A DNA stretch of 64,000 nt from positions 797,501-861,500 of the forward strand of contig JAFEUB010000064.1 of assembly GCA_024529925.1 (NCBI GenBank), written 5' to 3'. The notes below the pieces were generated by a model. It was not told the DNA's origin, did not search any database, and worked only from the letters and a program-made list of their open reading frames with translations. The translations under genes were made by a program, and so were the position numbers. The DNA comes from Ophthalmolycus amberensis (taxonomy: Eukaryota; Chordata; Actinopteri; Perciformes; Zoarcidae). Positions 11,815-22,712 of the stretch are shown here, piece after piece. Within the stretch, counting starts at the first letter, position 1. Each line of letters starts with the position of its first letter.

Positions 11815-12010
11815 AGATTTTGTTCGATAAATAACGTTCATTTTTCCAATCAACACTTGAAATGATGAAGGTACTTGCAAATGACAAGGTAGTAAATGTA
11901 AACCATACTTTGGTGTTTCATTTTGACCTCTTTACTTCAGATTTCATTAAACTGATTTATTTCTACAAAATGTAGAAATACAGATTTTTGCTCAGCCTGT
12001 TTCTCTGATA
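11815..12010. other. Second MYADM 3'-flank-like fragment
   Basis: About 190 bp here (…ATCAACACTTGAAATGATGA…) match 60280-60440, just downstream of the MYADM-like gene, and also 34690-34860. In the MYADM flank this piece directly follows the piece seen at 6640-7010. Here about 4.8 kb of other DNA separates the two. Confidence 0.7.
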
Positions 12011-12030
12011 ACTTAAAGGTATGGTATAAT

Positions 12031-12416
12031 TGTCACGGGGTGTGGTGGAGGACTCAAATGCAGACATGACCAGATGCAGAGTGAAACAGGTCTTTAATGA
12101 ACCAAGACACGACAGGAATCTTACATGGAAACAGCAGGAAACCAAGGACGAGATGAGGGACGAGATGAGAGACGAGGGTGGAAATCGTCGGAAATACAGG
12201 GCAGGCAGACTCGGAAACCGGGAACAGGACGAGCCAAATGGGCAGGCTGACATGGCAATGATCCGGCAAAGTGTGTGTGTGTGACTGGGGTCTAAATAGT
12301 AAGTGCAGCAGAGTGAGCAGGTGAGAGTGATAGAGCTGATGAGGTGGGTGCACTGAATGAACTAATTAGGTGAGTGAGAGATAGAGTGACAGGAGAGAAG
12401 GGGCAGAGCTGTGACA
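12031..12416. mobile_element. Solo-LTR-like element with 5-bp target duplication
   Basis: 386 bp bounded by TGTCAC and GTGACA, flanked on both sides by ATAAT (12026-12030 and 12417-12421). TG…CA ends with a 5-bp duplication fit a solo LTR. The longer inverted ends would also fit a small DNA transposon. The paralog is 34897-35271. Short frames in it are not genes. Confidence 0.6.
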
Positions 12417-12983
12417 ATAATATAATGGTATAAGGTATAATATGCAGGAGTTTCCAAAAAAACAATATATATACAAAAAGAATCCCTCTCAATCATCACT
12501 TATGATCCACTAGAAGTGTGTGGTGGTGTCTGTAACTGCAGAGACCTTTCCCTCTACCTGTATTTTCGCTTTTCTTCTTATTTAACTGTTTGGGGCGTAT
12601 TTTTCTGATTAATGTTTTGTTTCTCACTAATGATGTCCCTCTCTTTATTCACTTTCTAGCTCGCTGGAACACCGCTTCTCTCTCTCTCTCTCTCGACAAA
12701 AAGCAACCAACAATACATAGTATACCTTTATAGTCTAGATGTCAGATGATCATGATGATGAAGGTAGTTTACTTTACCAAGTAAAAACTTTATTGACTTT
12801 GAAACTCAAACAATACATACAACGCATTACATATTACTTCTAAACATAATAAGTATAAACATATCAATCTCAGTGGTTAAATATTGTTTAGAACAGGATT
12901 TTCATGCAATTTATTGGGAGATATGACCAGTAATTATACTCCCTCGTCTTCAAGAGTCATTATAGGTTTTAACTCTACACACA

Positions 12984-14017
12984 CTACCTCAAACAAAGTT
13001 GTATGAAATCTGCAACAGATTTGCTTCCATTCTTGACAACCTCTGCTGCCCTCTTTGCTGCTTCCAATGGTGTCTCTGCTTCCTCAGCTGCATAATATGC
13101 TGCAGCACCTCCTACCGCCGCTCCCGCTACAACACATGTCACTGCTGTTGCTGTTCCTCCTGCTGCTGCATTTCTGTCTGAAGCAAGTCCTGCCTCTAAA
13201 GCTGAGCCAACTACTCCGACCATCTTTACTACACCAAAAATAGATCCGAACAATGCACCTGTTGTGATACCTGCCAGATAGATGAAAAGCCTATTAGACA
13301 CTCTGTCTTTAGCCTTCTCTCTGATCTCTTTCTCTGGCATGTTTCCTGATGACTGTCTAATGTGTTCCTCCTGCTGTCTTATTCTTTCCTCCACTGCTTG
13401 TAGCATCTCATTGGTGTAGCAGTTTCCTTTGTTTGCCTCAGTCCTCTTTTCTATTGTGTTGAGTATCTCCTTCACTTGGAACTGGTTGCTCCTGTATTCA
13501 TCCTGCTGGTTGTTCTTCCAGTATTTATTATCAGTGACGTGGCAGCGGCCTCCGCACTTCTCCACCAGATCACTCACAAGCTCATTATCACGGACAAAGT
13601 CCTCAATGGTCTGTTCTTCCTTGAGCTGGTCACCATGAGTAAAGAGAACTGTCGCATATTTGAAAGCTTCTTCAGAGAAGTATTGTTTTATTTTAGTGAT
13701 GACAGCCTGATCCTGATCTGTGAATCTCTCCACTTTAAACACAATGAGAAAAGCATGAAGCCCAGGAGCGAACTCTGTGATGCACTTCACTATTTCAGAC
13801 TTCAGCTTCTCCTCAGGTCGATCTGTGTCGAAGAAACCAGGAGTGTCGATCACAGTGATGTTTCTTCCATTGACAGGTTTAGTTTCTGCTCGACATTCAC
13901 TTGTTGCAGAGTTTACAGTGCAGCCGATCTTGAACAGTTCTTCTCCAAATATGGTGTTAGCCACGCTGCTTTTCCCAACTCCAGTTTGTCCCAGGATCAA
14001 AATTCTCCTGTTTGACA
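12984..14017 (-). CDS. GIMAP-type GTPase, intact large exon, first exon not found
   Basis: The large exon starts after TTCTCTCTCAG at 14017 and is open for 343 codons to the stop at 12984. It shows SNRRILILGQTGVGKSS (P-loop), ECRAETKPVNGR (switch), DTPGFFDTDR, the HAFLIVFKVERFT box, FTHGDQL at G4, and CGGRCHVTDNKYW. A charged helix follows (EERIRQQEEHIRQ), then a Gly/Ala-rich hydrophobic tail with two possible membrane segments, ending FIQLCLR. The expected mini first exon is missing: the paralogous place upstream has been replaced by repeat DNA at 15104-15297. The frame stays open to an ATG at 14168, but that part is intron in the sister genes. The gene may use that ATG, borrow a distant first exon (same phase), or be silent. 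Confidence 0.75.
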
Positions 14018-15103
14018 CTGAGAGAGAATAATGTTCATCAATAATACTGTGCATTTGTTTTTTGTTTGTTTTCATATATAAGAAGAAGATACACATGAGC
14101 TCAATCACAATAAAAACACCTTGTTGGTCAGAAATCTGTTGGTTGTTATTAAATAGCTGCATAAGCATAATAAGAGAATGAAGAATGGTGTCAATACTTT
14201 AAAAGAGGCCAACGAGCATCAAGGACATTTTAAATATCGAATGTCTTCTGAACGTACAAATCAATGTTCAGCAATATTAGTTCGTAGTGAATAACACAGA
14301 GGATCATTCTGTAAACAGGTCTTAAAGGGATGGTCAGGTTTTCTTGGCCCTGATCCAGATCAGAGTCATTTTATGTATCAGGAACAGAGTCTGATCTGAT
14401 ACTTACATTTATCTAAGTTTTGAATAAACTTGTATGTGACACATTGAAATATTAGCTTTAGCCTACAACATGTGGCGCTCCTATTCACGAGCTACTTGAT
14501 CCAAATACTGGAGCTCCTGATTCCAAACTATTACATGATCATTTTAAACTATATATATGATATTAAGTTATGTTGAACTGGAATAATGTGACTCATGGAA
14601 GCAACCTTTACAGTCTTTGGAGGAGTACAGTCACCTGCTTAAAGAGGGCACACAACCCTCACAACCCTCACAATGCTCAAGTCTATGACCTCCCACCAGC
14701 AACAGGTTTATCATTTTAAAGAGTGAAAGACAAAGTCAACTACACTGAGAATAAAAAGCTGCTGCCTGAATGTTTTGTAATAATAATAATAAAATACATA
14801 TAATATATTTTATATATATTAATAGTAATATTCAGTTTAGTTATTTTCTATTATGAGTTTTGAAATATTTTACTTCATGGTATTTGAATGCTGCAAAATT
14901 TACAAAATATGTGGTTCCACCATTTTCTATCTATTCTATTCTGTTTTTTATTCTCCTTCTGTTTGACACTGAGAGAATAATGTCCATCAATAATACTGTA
15001 CTTTCACCTTTTGGTTGTTTTCATATAAGATACACATGAGCACAATTACAATAAAAACCGTAATTTGTCAAAAGTCACAATGAAAAGGGAAAGCAGTTAA
15101 TAC

Positions 15104-15297
15104 TCAAATTTGCCTCAGAGGGCTTTACAATATGTACACATTTGACATCCTATTGTCCCGGAACCCTCACATCAGAACAGGAAAAACTCCCCCAAAAAAA
15201 CCCTTTAACGGGGAGAAAAGAGGAAGAAACCTGTGGGAGAGCAATAGAGGAGAGATCCCTCTCCCAGGATGGCCAGAAGTGCAATAGATGTCATGTG
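15104..15297. mobile_element. Interspersed-repeat fragment replacing the first-exon region
   Basis: About 194 bp (with GGAAAAACTCCCCC and GATGGCCAGAAGTGCAATAG) stand where about 1.2 kb, including the mini first exon, lies in the paralogs (compare 25430-26630). The word set is familiar from a common fish interspersed repeat, but the family was not identified. An identical event is at 37973-38166, so it predates the large duplication. Confidence 0.55.
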
Positions 15298-16650
15298 GTT
15301 TTCAAAATAAACCTGATCTTTCATGTAACATTTTTCACTTGAGTGCAGTCAATAAAATGTACCATTTGCTTACGCTTTCGTAAAAATGCAACTCTGTGAG
15401 ACGATTATTTTAAACTCTTGTTTGAAAAGATTTCATCAATAAATTTGACCATTAAAAAATACACAAACCTGTGAAAATATAGAATTGTCTGTGCGTGTAG
15501 AATAACTGAGAATAAGTAATCATAACTTATCGCTCTATCAATAAATATAAATCAGTGAAGGGTTAAAAGTGTCTCTTGAGGTGTTGTGACTGTTTGTCTT
15601 TTCTTTCAACACCTGTTTGACTTGTTTCTTGGTACGAGCACATCACAGCGTTCACTTCTATTCTTATACAAGTGTACGCATTAAAGAAAAGCACCGGCTC
15701 TGTTGCATATTACACAGCAGCTGAGGCATGTTAAGATGTCTTTGTTCATCCTCCACACCCCTACAGTACTTCACATAACAAACACTGACAGCAGGTCAAC
15801 AAGGTGCTGATACATGAAGGTGATTTCCAACTTCTGACTAATGTTCTTTTATAGTTATGAACATGTGACCCAGTTCAGTAAGACACCTTGATTCCTGTGC
15901 AGTGATGTCAAACTGAAGCTTTTTGTTCAATGTTCAGTCGTCTTACTTTTAGATTGTTTTTGCCGACTCGGACTAAAAGCACAACCTCATCAAATACCAA
16001 GTCCCACACATGGAATACTTGTTCCATATTTGTGTGGTTGAAATAGATTGCAGCAGCTTTTACCGTAGTGTCACAATATATGAACAGTTCACATGAACAT
16101 TAACATGAATGAAGAACTCAATTAGCTGTGTTACTTCATTCATGTAAATATGGCCATGGGTCTCCTCAGCTATATGGTGTTATTGTTGGTAGAATACTTT
16201 ATATTTAGATTAAATGTTATAATGTATCAGCAGCATGTTAAAGTCATTTTTTTCTCATGAGTAGTGTGAAAGCTAATATTTCAAAGTCAGACCGAAAGGC
16301 AGGTGAAGTCATCACCCGAATCATTACATTACACTGCTCTCTAGTGGGCAGGTGAGGCACTAGCAGTTTGTTTAGTTTAGGCTCACAGTAACACATCCAA
16401 CTTACTTAATAGTGCACATCTCCTGTAGAAAGTAAAGTCATGAACCTAAATGAGACATAAAGACTCAACGTGTTCATCAGGTCAATTATTAGTCTTTTTT
16501 ATAGTAACAGTCTTACAGCGAGTGTAAACGGAGAAGGGGAGGAAAAACTACCAGAGAGGACTTGAGTCTAATGCATTTTACATTTGAATTCAACATTTTG
16601 AGAATGAAAATGATTTAGTGAATGAAACAGAACATGTTGATAAATATTTT
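15298..16650. repeat. Array upstream-flank block (several copies)
   Basis: No gene is seen. The block matches 26620-28090, 38167-39520, 46500-47810 and 52700-53757. Shared landmarks include ACCATTTGCTTACGCTTTCG, ACACTGCTCTCTAGTGGGCA and TCAGCTATATGGTGTTATTG. It is repeated because the whole array unit was duplicated. Confidence 0.7.
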
Positions 16651-16651
16651 A

Positions 16652-16825
16652 TAGCAGCTGACAAAGCTTTCAGCAGCAGTCTTCTCAGATATACATGACA
16701 TGGATACTCTGCTGAAATGTTACTGGCCAGATTATGTTGATGGTCGACGCGTCACAAACACCAAACATGTGACTCGTCCTCTCACAGGACGCTGCATGCT
16801 CGGCTGCTGCAGTTTACTGGTTTGA
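16652..16825 (+). other. Repeated 55-codon open segment, unidentified
   Basis: After a TAG the plus strand is open for about 55 codons. It contains DMDTLLKCYWPDYVDGR, then a basic stretch, and ends with LGCCSLLV and TGA. Copies lie at 21810-21990, 28738-28835 (partial), 39520-39690, 48497-48663 and 53765-53935. The family is not recognised, and there is no clear start codon in this frame. It could be an exon, a promoter-region repeat or chance. Confidence 0.3.
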
Positions 16826-16979
16826 TTACAATTGTTCAAATGTGATCATTTATGATAGTTTATCATCAAATATGACTTTCCAGAATCATATATGTTATAA
16901 AGTAATGTACAGTGAGCAGTGTTGACATATAATAATAACTGAATGAAGTTACTTACTAACAGGTGTGTGTGTGTGTGTG

Positions 16980-18195
16980 TCAGGGTGGTGACTGTGGTTT
17001 GGAAGGTACAGCTTGAAAAGAATGTTATTTTAGTTGGTTTATTACTGGCATATTCAGCTGGAGAGTATCGTACAGGCTGTGTAACCAGACTCACATTAAT
17101 AGTGCCACAGTGTACAAGAAACAATCACAATGATTGTTAACAGATAAATGCAGCTACGTGATGTGTGTCACTCACAAACACGGCTACATTCACTGCCATC
17201 AAAGCTCCATCAATGTGATTAAACTCAGTGATGTATGAGTGCATGTTACATTTATACTGTATAGTGAAAACAATACTATCCTGCAGCATTAGGCGTTTTG
17301 TTAAAGGCATCAAGAATATCATACATGATAGAAGGAATACTCATCTTTATAAGTTTCGTGTCAAAGATGGCGGCTGCACCTTCTCATACCTTTTTAGGGT
17401 GTTTAGAGTGTTTTGTTTCTGAGGGAGCCAAAAGAAGTTGGAAGGAATTTAATCTGTTTTTTTTGGCAGCATCCGTACTCAACTACCAGTAAACAGACTG
17501 GAAACAAAAAGGCCTTTGTGTTCAACCTGTGGCCTGAGGCCAGAGTACTTCTTTCTTGTAAATGTAAAAAATTACGATTGTTTGCTGTTTTTGGGAATCA
17601 AATACAGATTCAAAACTGCTTCAGAATAAACATTAACATTGCACGTGTCTCCTTGGTCTGACAAAAAGCTATTTGGAGCTCTATGGCACAGAGGAAAAGA
17701 GGAATATAGGCTAGCTTTGGCTACACAAACAGTACTTACTAATATAGATAATACCAAGATCAATATAGATAATACTAATATCAATTCATTGTTTGTTTTA
17801 GTCTTGAAATGGAATTTATTGACAGTGAGAAAGTACAAGTATAGTCAGCCTTAGTCTTTAACAGCATGAATGGTTATATGAAAAAAGAAGCCGATAAGAC
17901 ATGTGATCAATCAACTGTTTTAATGTTACATAGTAGATTTATGACAAATTGAAACAAATTAACACAAATGGCAATTAGAATAGTAAATAGAAAATAATCA
18001 CCATTAAAAGGTACACCTGTGATTTAATATTTCACTTCCATTAAGTTGGTGGACTCACAAGAGACAGATTCAAATAAACAGTGTTCTAACATGTCATCAA
18101 TGTTATTTTGAAAAGCTCCTCCAGAGCTACAGAATACATTTTACAACAGTTTTTACAGAGTTACTTCAGAAGAAGAGGGAGCTGAACTGCTTCTC
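16980..18195. repeat. Inverted copy of the 1.7-kb tandem unit
   Basis: This is the reverse complement of 7480-8990 without the SINE, starting right after a short (GT)n at 16962-16981. With the plus-orientation copies at 7.4-11.1 kb it forms a long inverted repeat around the GIMAP exon at 12984-14017. The paralog is 39850-41065. Confidence 0.85.
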
Positions 18196-18367
18196 TAAAT
18201 AAGGTGACTCGCTCCTTTAAAACGCCACAAAATCTGGATTCATGACCCAACAACCACTTTCAGATTCAACATCATTAGTTAAATGGATGCATTTTCTAAA
18301 TATTGTTTGCTCCTCTTTTATTTACATTGTATTTTAAGAAAATTAATCAAAGGGGTTCTCTTTTCAG

Positions 18368-18410
18368 CTGACGGGAAAGTTTATATCACCGACACAAGGA
18401 CTTCTATAAG
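18368..18410 (+). other. Possible plus-strand 43-nt exon
   Basis: A pyrimidine-rich acceptor (GTTCTCTTTTCAG) and a good donor (GTAAGAGG) flank 43 nt that are open in one frame (ADGKVYITDTRTSIR). The same structure is at 41238-41280. No partner exon was found, so it may be a leftover of the plus-strand GIMAP or another lost gene. Confidence 0.25.
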
Positions 18411-18527
18411 GTAAGAGGCCTGAATGGACAAATGAAAGCAGAATGATAACAATAATTTGATATAAACAATTTATGTCAACGTCAACTGAAGACCCCTGCT
18501 GCTTTTTATTTGATTCTGCTTCAGTGT

Positions 18528-20539
18528 TCATTCAAATGGATTCCAAGGATTGTACGTTCTTTCATACAAAGCATAAATTTGTTCCATGATAACTTCAAAT
18601 GTCTTTTGTATTACCTTCACTGGTGTGAGTATTACCTCAACTACCCCTCCTACTGTGGTTGGAGGGGTCTCTGGTGGAGACGCGCCTAAAGCTGTCCCAG
18701 CTCGTTCTACCACCACTTCTGCCAGTTCTGGTGCTTCCTCTGACACCTTCACAGATTTTAAATTGATCAACACAGCGACAATTGCAAATAATCCAGCTAT
18801 GATTACGACCCTCCAAAAACCTCTCTTCCATGTTGGAGCTGCATCGTCCGCCTGCTTCTTCAAGACGTTGCTTCTCGCCTGCTTCCTGATCTCTTCCTGT
18901 GACTTGTTTCCTGAGGATCGTCTCATTTGCTCTTCCTCTTCCTGAATGTCTTCCTCCACTTCTTGTAGCTTTTCATCGGTGTAGAATCCTCCATTGTTCT
19001 CTGTCATTAGCTCGTCTATGGTGTCGAGCAGCTCTGCCACCTGGAACTGGTTACTTCTGTAGTCCTCGTCGTTCTTCCAGTATTTATTGTCGACGACGTG
19101 GCATCGGCCCCCGCACTTCTTCACCAGATCGCTCAGACCCTTACTCTGCTCGACATACGTCTCCATTTTCATTCCCTCTGGGAGCTGGTCACCATGAGTG
19201 AAGACGATCACAGCATATTTTAGAGCGTTTTCAGAGAAGTCTTCACAGATCTGTGTGACGACAGCCTTCTCCTGCTCTGTGAACTTCTCCACTTTAAGCA
19301 CGATGAGGAGAGCGTGAGGCCCAGGAGCGCACTCTGTGATGCACCTCAGCAGCTCAGGGTTCGTCTTCTCCTCAGACATGCCTGGGTCAAAGAAGCCAGG
19401 AGTGTCGATCAGGGTGATGCTTCTTCCATTGACAGATTTGGTTTCGGCTGTAGTACAATGTGATTTCAAGTCATTCAAATTGTTTATTTTGAATTTGGCC
19501 TCTCCAAATATGTTGTTGGCAAGGCTGCTCTTTCCAACTCCTGTTTTCCCCAGTAGGACAATCCTCAATGTGTTCGACACTAGAAGAGAAAAGTGACTCT
19601 CTGTCAGTAAATCAGTACACTTGTCTCTTGCTTTCACACCTGTACTTTGGAGCAATCGGTTCGGATCAATGGAAGAATGTAGTATGTTAGTTCCGGTCCG
19701 GTTTCTATTCACACTGACCTTTTCCAAATAAACTAAGAGGAGTAAACATGAAGTTATACAAACTAAAAGTTAACTTGTTGATCGGGGAGCACACGGACAC
19801 ACGCGTGTTGCATATTACTGTGGATCACATAGCACCCACTTTTTAATTGACAAACAGTTTATGACCTGGTAATCAGGGACAATACCCGCACTTGAATTAG
19901 TTTTGACCGAACCAAACGGGTTAGGTGTGAAAGCAGCTAGTTGTTGGTAGAGAAAAAAAACACGAGTTAAATGTGCAATTCCCGATATAGGAAGCATTTC
20001 GATTGCCTCTCAACGGCTCTTAACATTGCAGCCGGCTCACAGGGAGAGCAACTTCATTCTCTGCTCATGTAGACATTACTCTACTATATCTTTACAAAGC
20101 AAATATTTGTTTGCTGCTGTATTAATATTCAGAATGTTAAATACAGCTCTCTTTTGTGAGAGATGAAGCTACCTGACAGGTGTGTATTTTAAACTTCATT
20201 GTTCTGAGAATGAACTCATGGATACTGTCATACCTTTTTTAATGACACAGCAAGACTAAGAAATAATTTTACATGACATTATAATCCACAAATCCCGTTT
20301 GGAGGAATCTTGATTAATAAGGTTTAAAGCAGCATCTATCAGAGCTTATTTTATCAAAGTGAAAATGATATACGTTCCAACTAAAGTATAATAGAACTAA
20401 CTGAAATATATTTTAACCTAGTTGTAGAATTAGTTGTGAGTTTTGAGACACAAATACATTTAGAATTTTGACGAATTTGAATTTGAATAAAAGTCTATGG
20501 TGCTCAACATTTGAAAAAATAAGCCAACTTACTGTCCAT
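18528..20539 (-). CDS. GIMAP-type GTPase (MDMSN lineage), intact
   Basis: Two coding exons: 20533-20539 (ATG GAC A, donor GTAAGT) and 18528-19579 (acceptor TTCTCTTCTAG), giving 352 residues starting MDMSNTLRIVLLG. P-loop GKTGVGKS is at residues 13-20, DTPGF at 61-65, the conserved HALLIVLKVEKFT at 91-103, G4 FTHGD at 129-133 and CGGRCHVVDN at 158-167. A Glu-rich helix (about 205-245) leads to one membrane segment at about 256-276, then a Pro/Val-rich tail. The architecture is that of C-terminally anchored GIMAPs, GTPases involved in lymphocyte survival and vesicle or lipid-droplet surfaces. The open frame running on to 19727 crosses the intron. The near-identical sister gene is 41398-43343, and a frameshifted sister is at 1-1626. 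Confidence 0.85.
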
Positions 20540-20854
20540 GCTTTGAAAACGTAGAAATCTGTGCAAAAAAGGACTCGGATCTGAGAGACGTCTCCCCTGG
20601 GATTCTTTTCTCTTGTTCTCTCGCTGTGACTTCCCTCTTGCCTCATTTCTTTCGACCTGTCCGACTTGTTTCTCAGCTGCGGCCTGAAGGAACGATCAAA
20701 GTACATTAGACTTGTTCTCATTCAGGTACATACAGGCATCAAGATACTGCAGCATAAGTAATAACAACGGTCTACCACAAATGTCTACATAACAGAACAT
20801 ATGTCATTGTATAGGATATCAATGCTGACAATTCCTCCAAATGTATTTTTAGAT

Positions 20855-22167
20855 TATTACATTTGAATTCAACATTTTAAGAGTGAAAAAAATATTTCGT
20901 GAATAAAAGAGAAAATCATCGAATCATGTCTCAAAGTCTTCATCCATCATTTTCAGAATATCATTTAATTTAAGTTGCTTTGTAATTGCAACTATTTCTC
21001 TCTCCCTTTCATTAATCCTGTTTTTCTACACTTTTATCCATCTACATAAGTTTACTATTATTATTAAGCACAAGCTCTGTTGCATTTAAAAAAGCTCCAC
21101 AACTAAAATGATGACTGTCATGGTTTTCTTTCATTTCTTTAAATGCTTGAAATAAAACACATCAAGCATAAAACAAACTTTTCTTGATCTTGCGCAGACT
21201 CACAGTATAAAGATTGCAGCCACGTTGTCAGTCAATGTTACGTTATTCATGTGGCTTCCTCATTTGATCAGGTTGATATACATGCACCAAATCCCCCAGC
21301 AATGCAGTCAATAGTTGTCGAAAATTCGGCAAACGTGTTTGAAAGCAAGAACAATATTTGTTCGATCTCAGGGTGTAATATCAAGTCTTCTCTGTGGACT
21401 TGAATTCAAGCCATCAGAACATTACAAAATATGCTGAATCTGTGTTATTGACTGAATATCTGCGACAGCAATGTGCTCCGTGTGTGTGGATTAGTTTATG
21501 CTAATCGCAAGCGTGCTGACTAGTGTTATGATTATGGTTATGTGCTGTAAAGGGTCCGTCATTGTGCCAAAATACAATCAAAACTCTTATACATGTTGTC
21601 CTCAACGTCTCATCGTAGAAATTCCCACCATCAGACATGCCTCTCTCTACTCTCTACATGTTGGTTAACTCTGTGCTGCCATAGGTTGCTGAAATAGAGT
21701 CCAATACTACGTGTTCTTTGGTAGTTTGAGTCTCTATTTAGTTGCTCTCTCAGTGGAAACAGTAAAATATTAACTTTACTTTATCTTTATTACTTGATAA
21801 ATAGTTTATAGCAGCTGACAAAGCTTTCAGCAACAGTCTTCTCAGATATACATGACATGGATACTCTGCTGAAATGTTACTGGCCAGATTATGTTGATGG
21901 TCGACGCGTCACAAACACCAAACATGTGACTCGTCCTCTCACACAGGAGGCTGCATGCTCGGCTGCTGCAGTTTACTGGTTGGTTTGATTACAGTTCTTC
22001 AAATGTGATCATGTATGATATTTTATCATCAAATATGTCATAAAGTAATGTACAGTGAGCAGTGTTAACAAATAATAATAACTGAATGAAGTTACTTACT
22101 AACAGACGACGTTCCTGTGTGTCTCTTGTCATGTGCTCTGACTCTGCTGGTTTCACCGGCTGTAAGT

Positions 22168-22217
<50 letters not shown>

Positions 22218-22712
22218 TGGGGGAGGGTAGTTTACTTTACCAAGTAAAAACTTTATTTGCTCAAATATCATTTTTCAACAGATTTCAATTTATTATTTGT
22301 TCATATTTGTCTTGGTGATACATTGTAATCCACAAATAACCACAAATATTGTTCAACAAAATCATTTTGTACATTAAGTGACATTTCCTGGTTCGCTCTG
22401 TAACAGGAGACAGAAATACAGCCAACAGTGTACACTAGTTTGATTTAAACCATTTTTAAGATTTAATTATGCTTTTCAAAATGTTTAATCTTTGTGGTTA
22501 AAGCACTCTGTGGTTCGCTAGTGAAACAGGAATAAGTGACTTTGAAACTCAACCAATACATACAACGTATTACATATTACTTATGAATAAACATATTAAT
22601 TTCAGTGGTTAAAAATTGTTAAGAACAAGATTTTCATGCAATTTATTGGGAGATATGACCAGTAATTATACTCCCTGTCTTCAAGAGTCATAGCTCATCA
22701 TAGGTTTTAACT
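20855..22712. repeat. Recombinant junction and block shared with 47800-49310
   Basis: Up to 20854 the sequence follows 43650. From 20855 it follows 47810 onward. About 4.1 kb present in the second unit, including the GIMAP copy at 44944-46690, is thus missing from the first unit. No gene is seen in the block. It holds a copy of the 55-codon open segment (21810-21990) and a long (TG)n tract (22170-22216). Confidence 0.7.
22170..22216. repeat. (TG)n microsatellite
   Basis: A run of alternating TG follows the sequence GGCTGTAAGTGTGTATG and precedes GGTGGGGGAGGG. The paralogous tracts at 48877-48907 and 54077-54118 differ in length. Confidence 0.9.

Noticed and set aside
11850..11930. Second ISRE-like word (AAAATGAAAC on the minus strand)
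   Set aside because: It lacks the required GAAA in the first half and is just part of the MYADM-flank vestige.
12031..12416. Small frames with Arg/Asp/Glu-rich readings
   Set aside because: They lie within the LTR-like element and differ in frame between the two copies.
13476..14015. Conserved plus-strand frames of about 180 codons opposite each GIMAP G domain (also 23175-23717, 29780-30319, 55189-55731)
   Set aside because: They are antisense shadows of the coding strand, similar only because the genes are similar. No start context or domain was seen.
14018..14168. N-terminal extension beginning MLMQLF with a hydrophobic stretch (also at 22713, 36663 and 63121 copies)
   Set aside because: It runs through the acceptor into the intron of sister genes that have a proper first exon. 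Conservation there is that of duplicated non-coding DNA.
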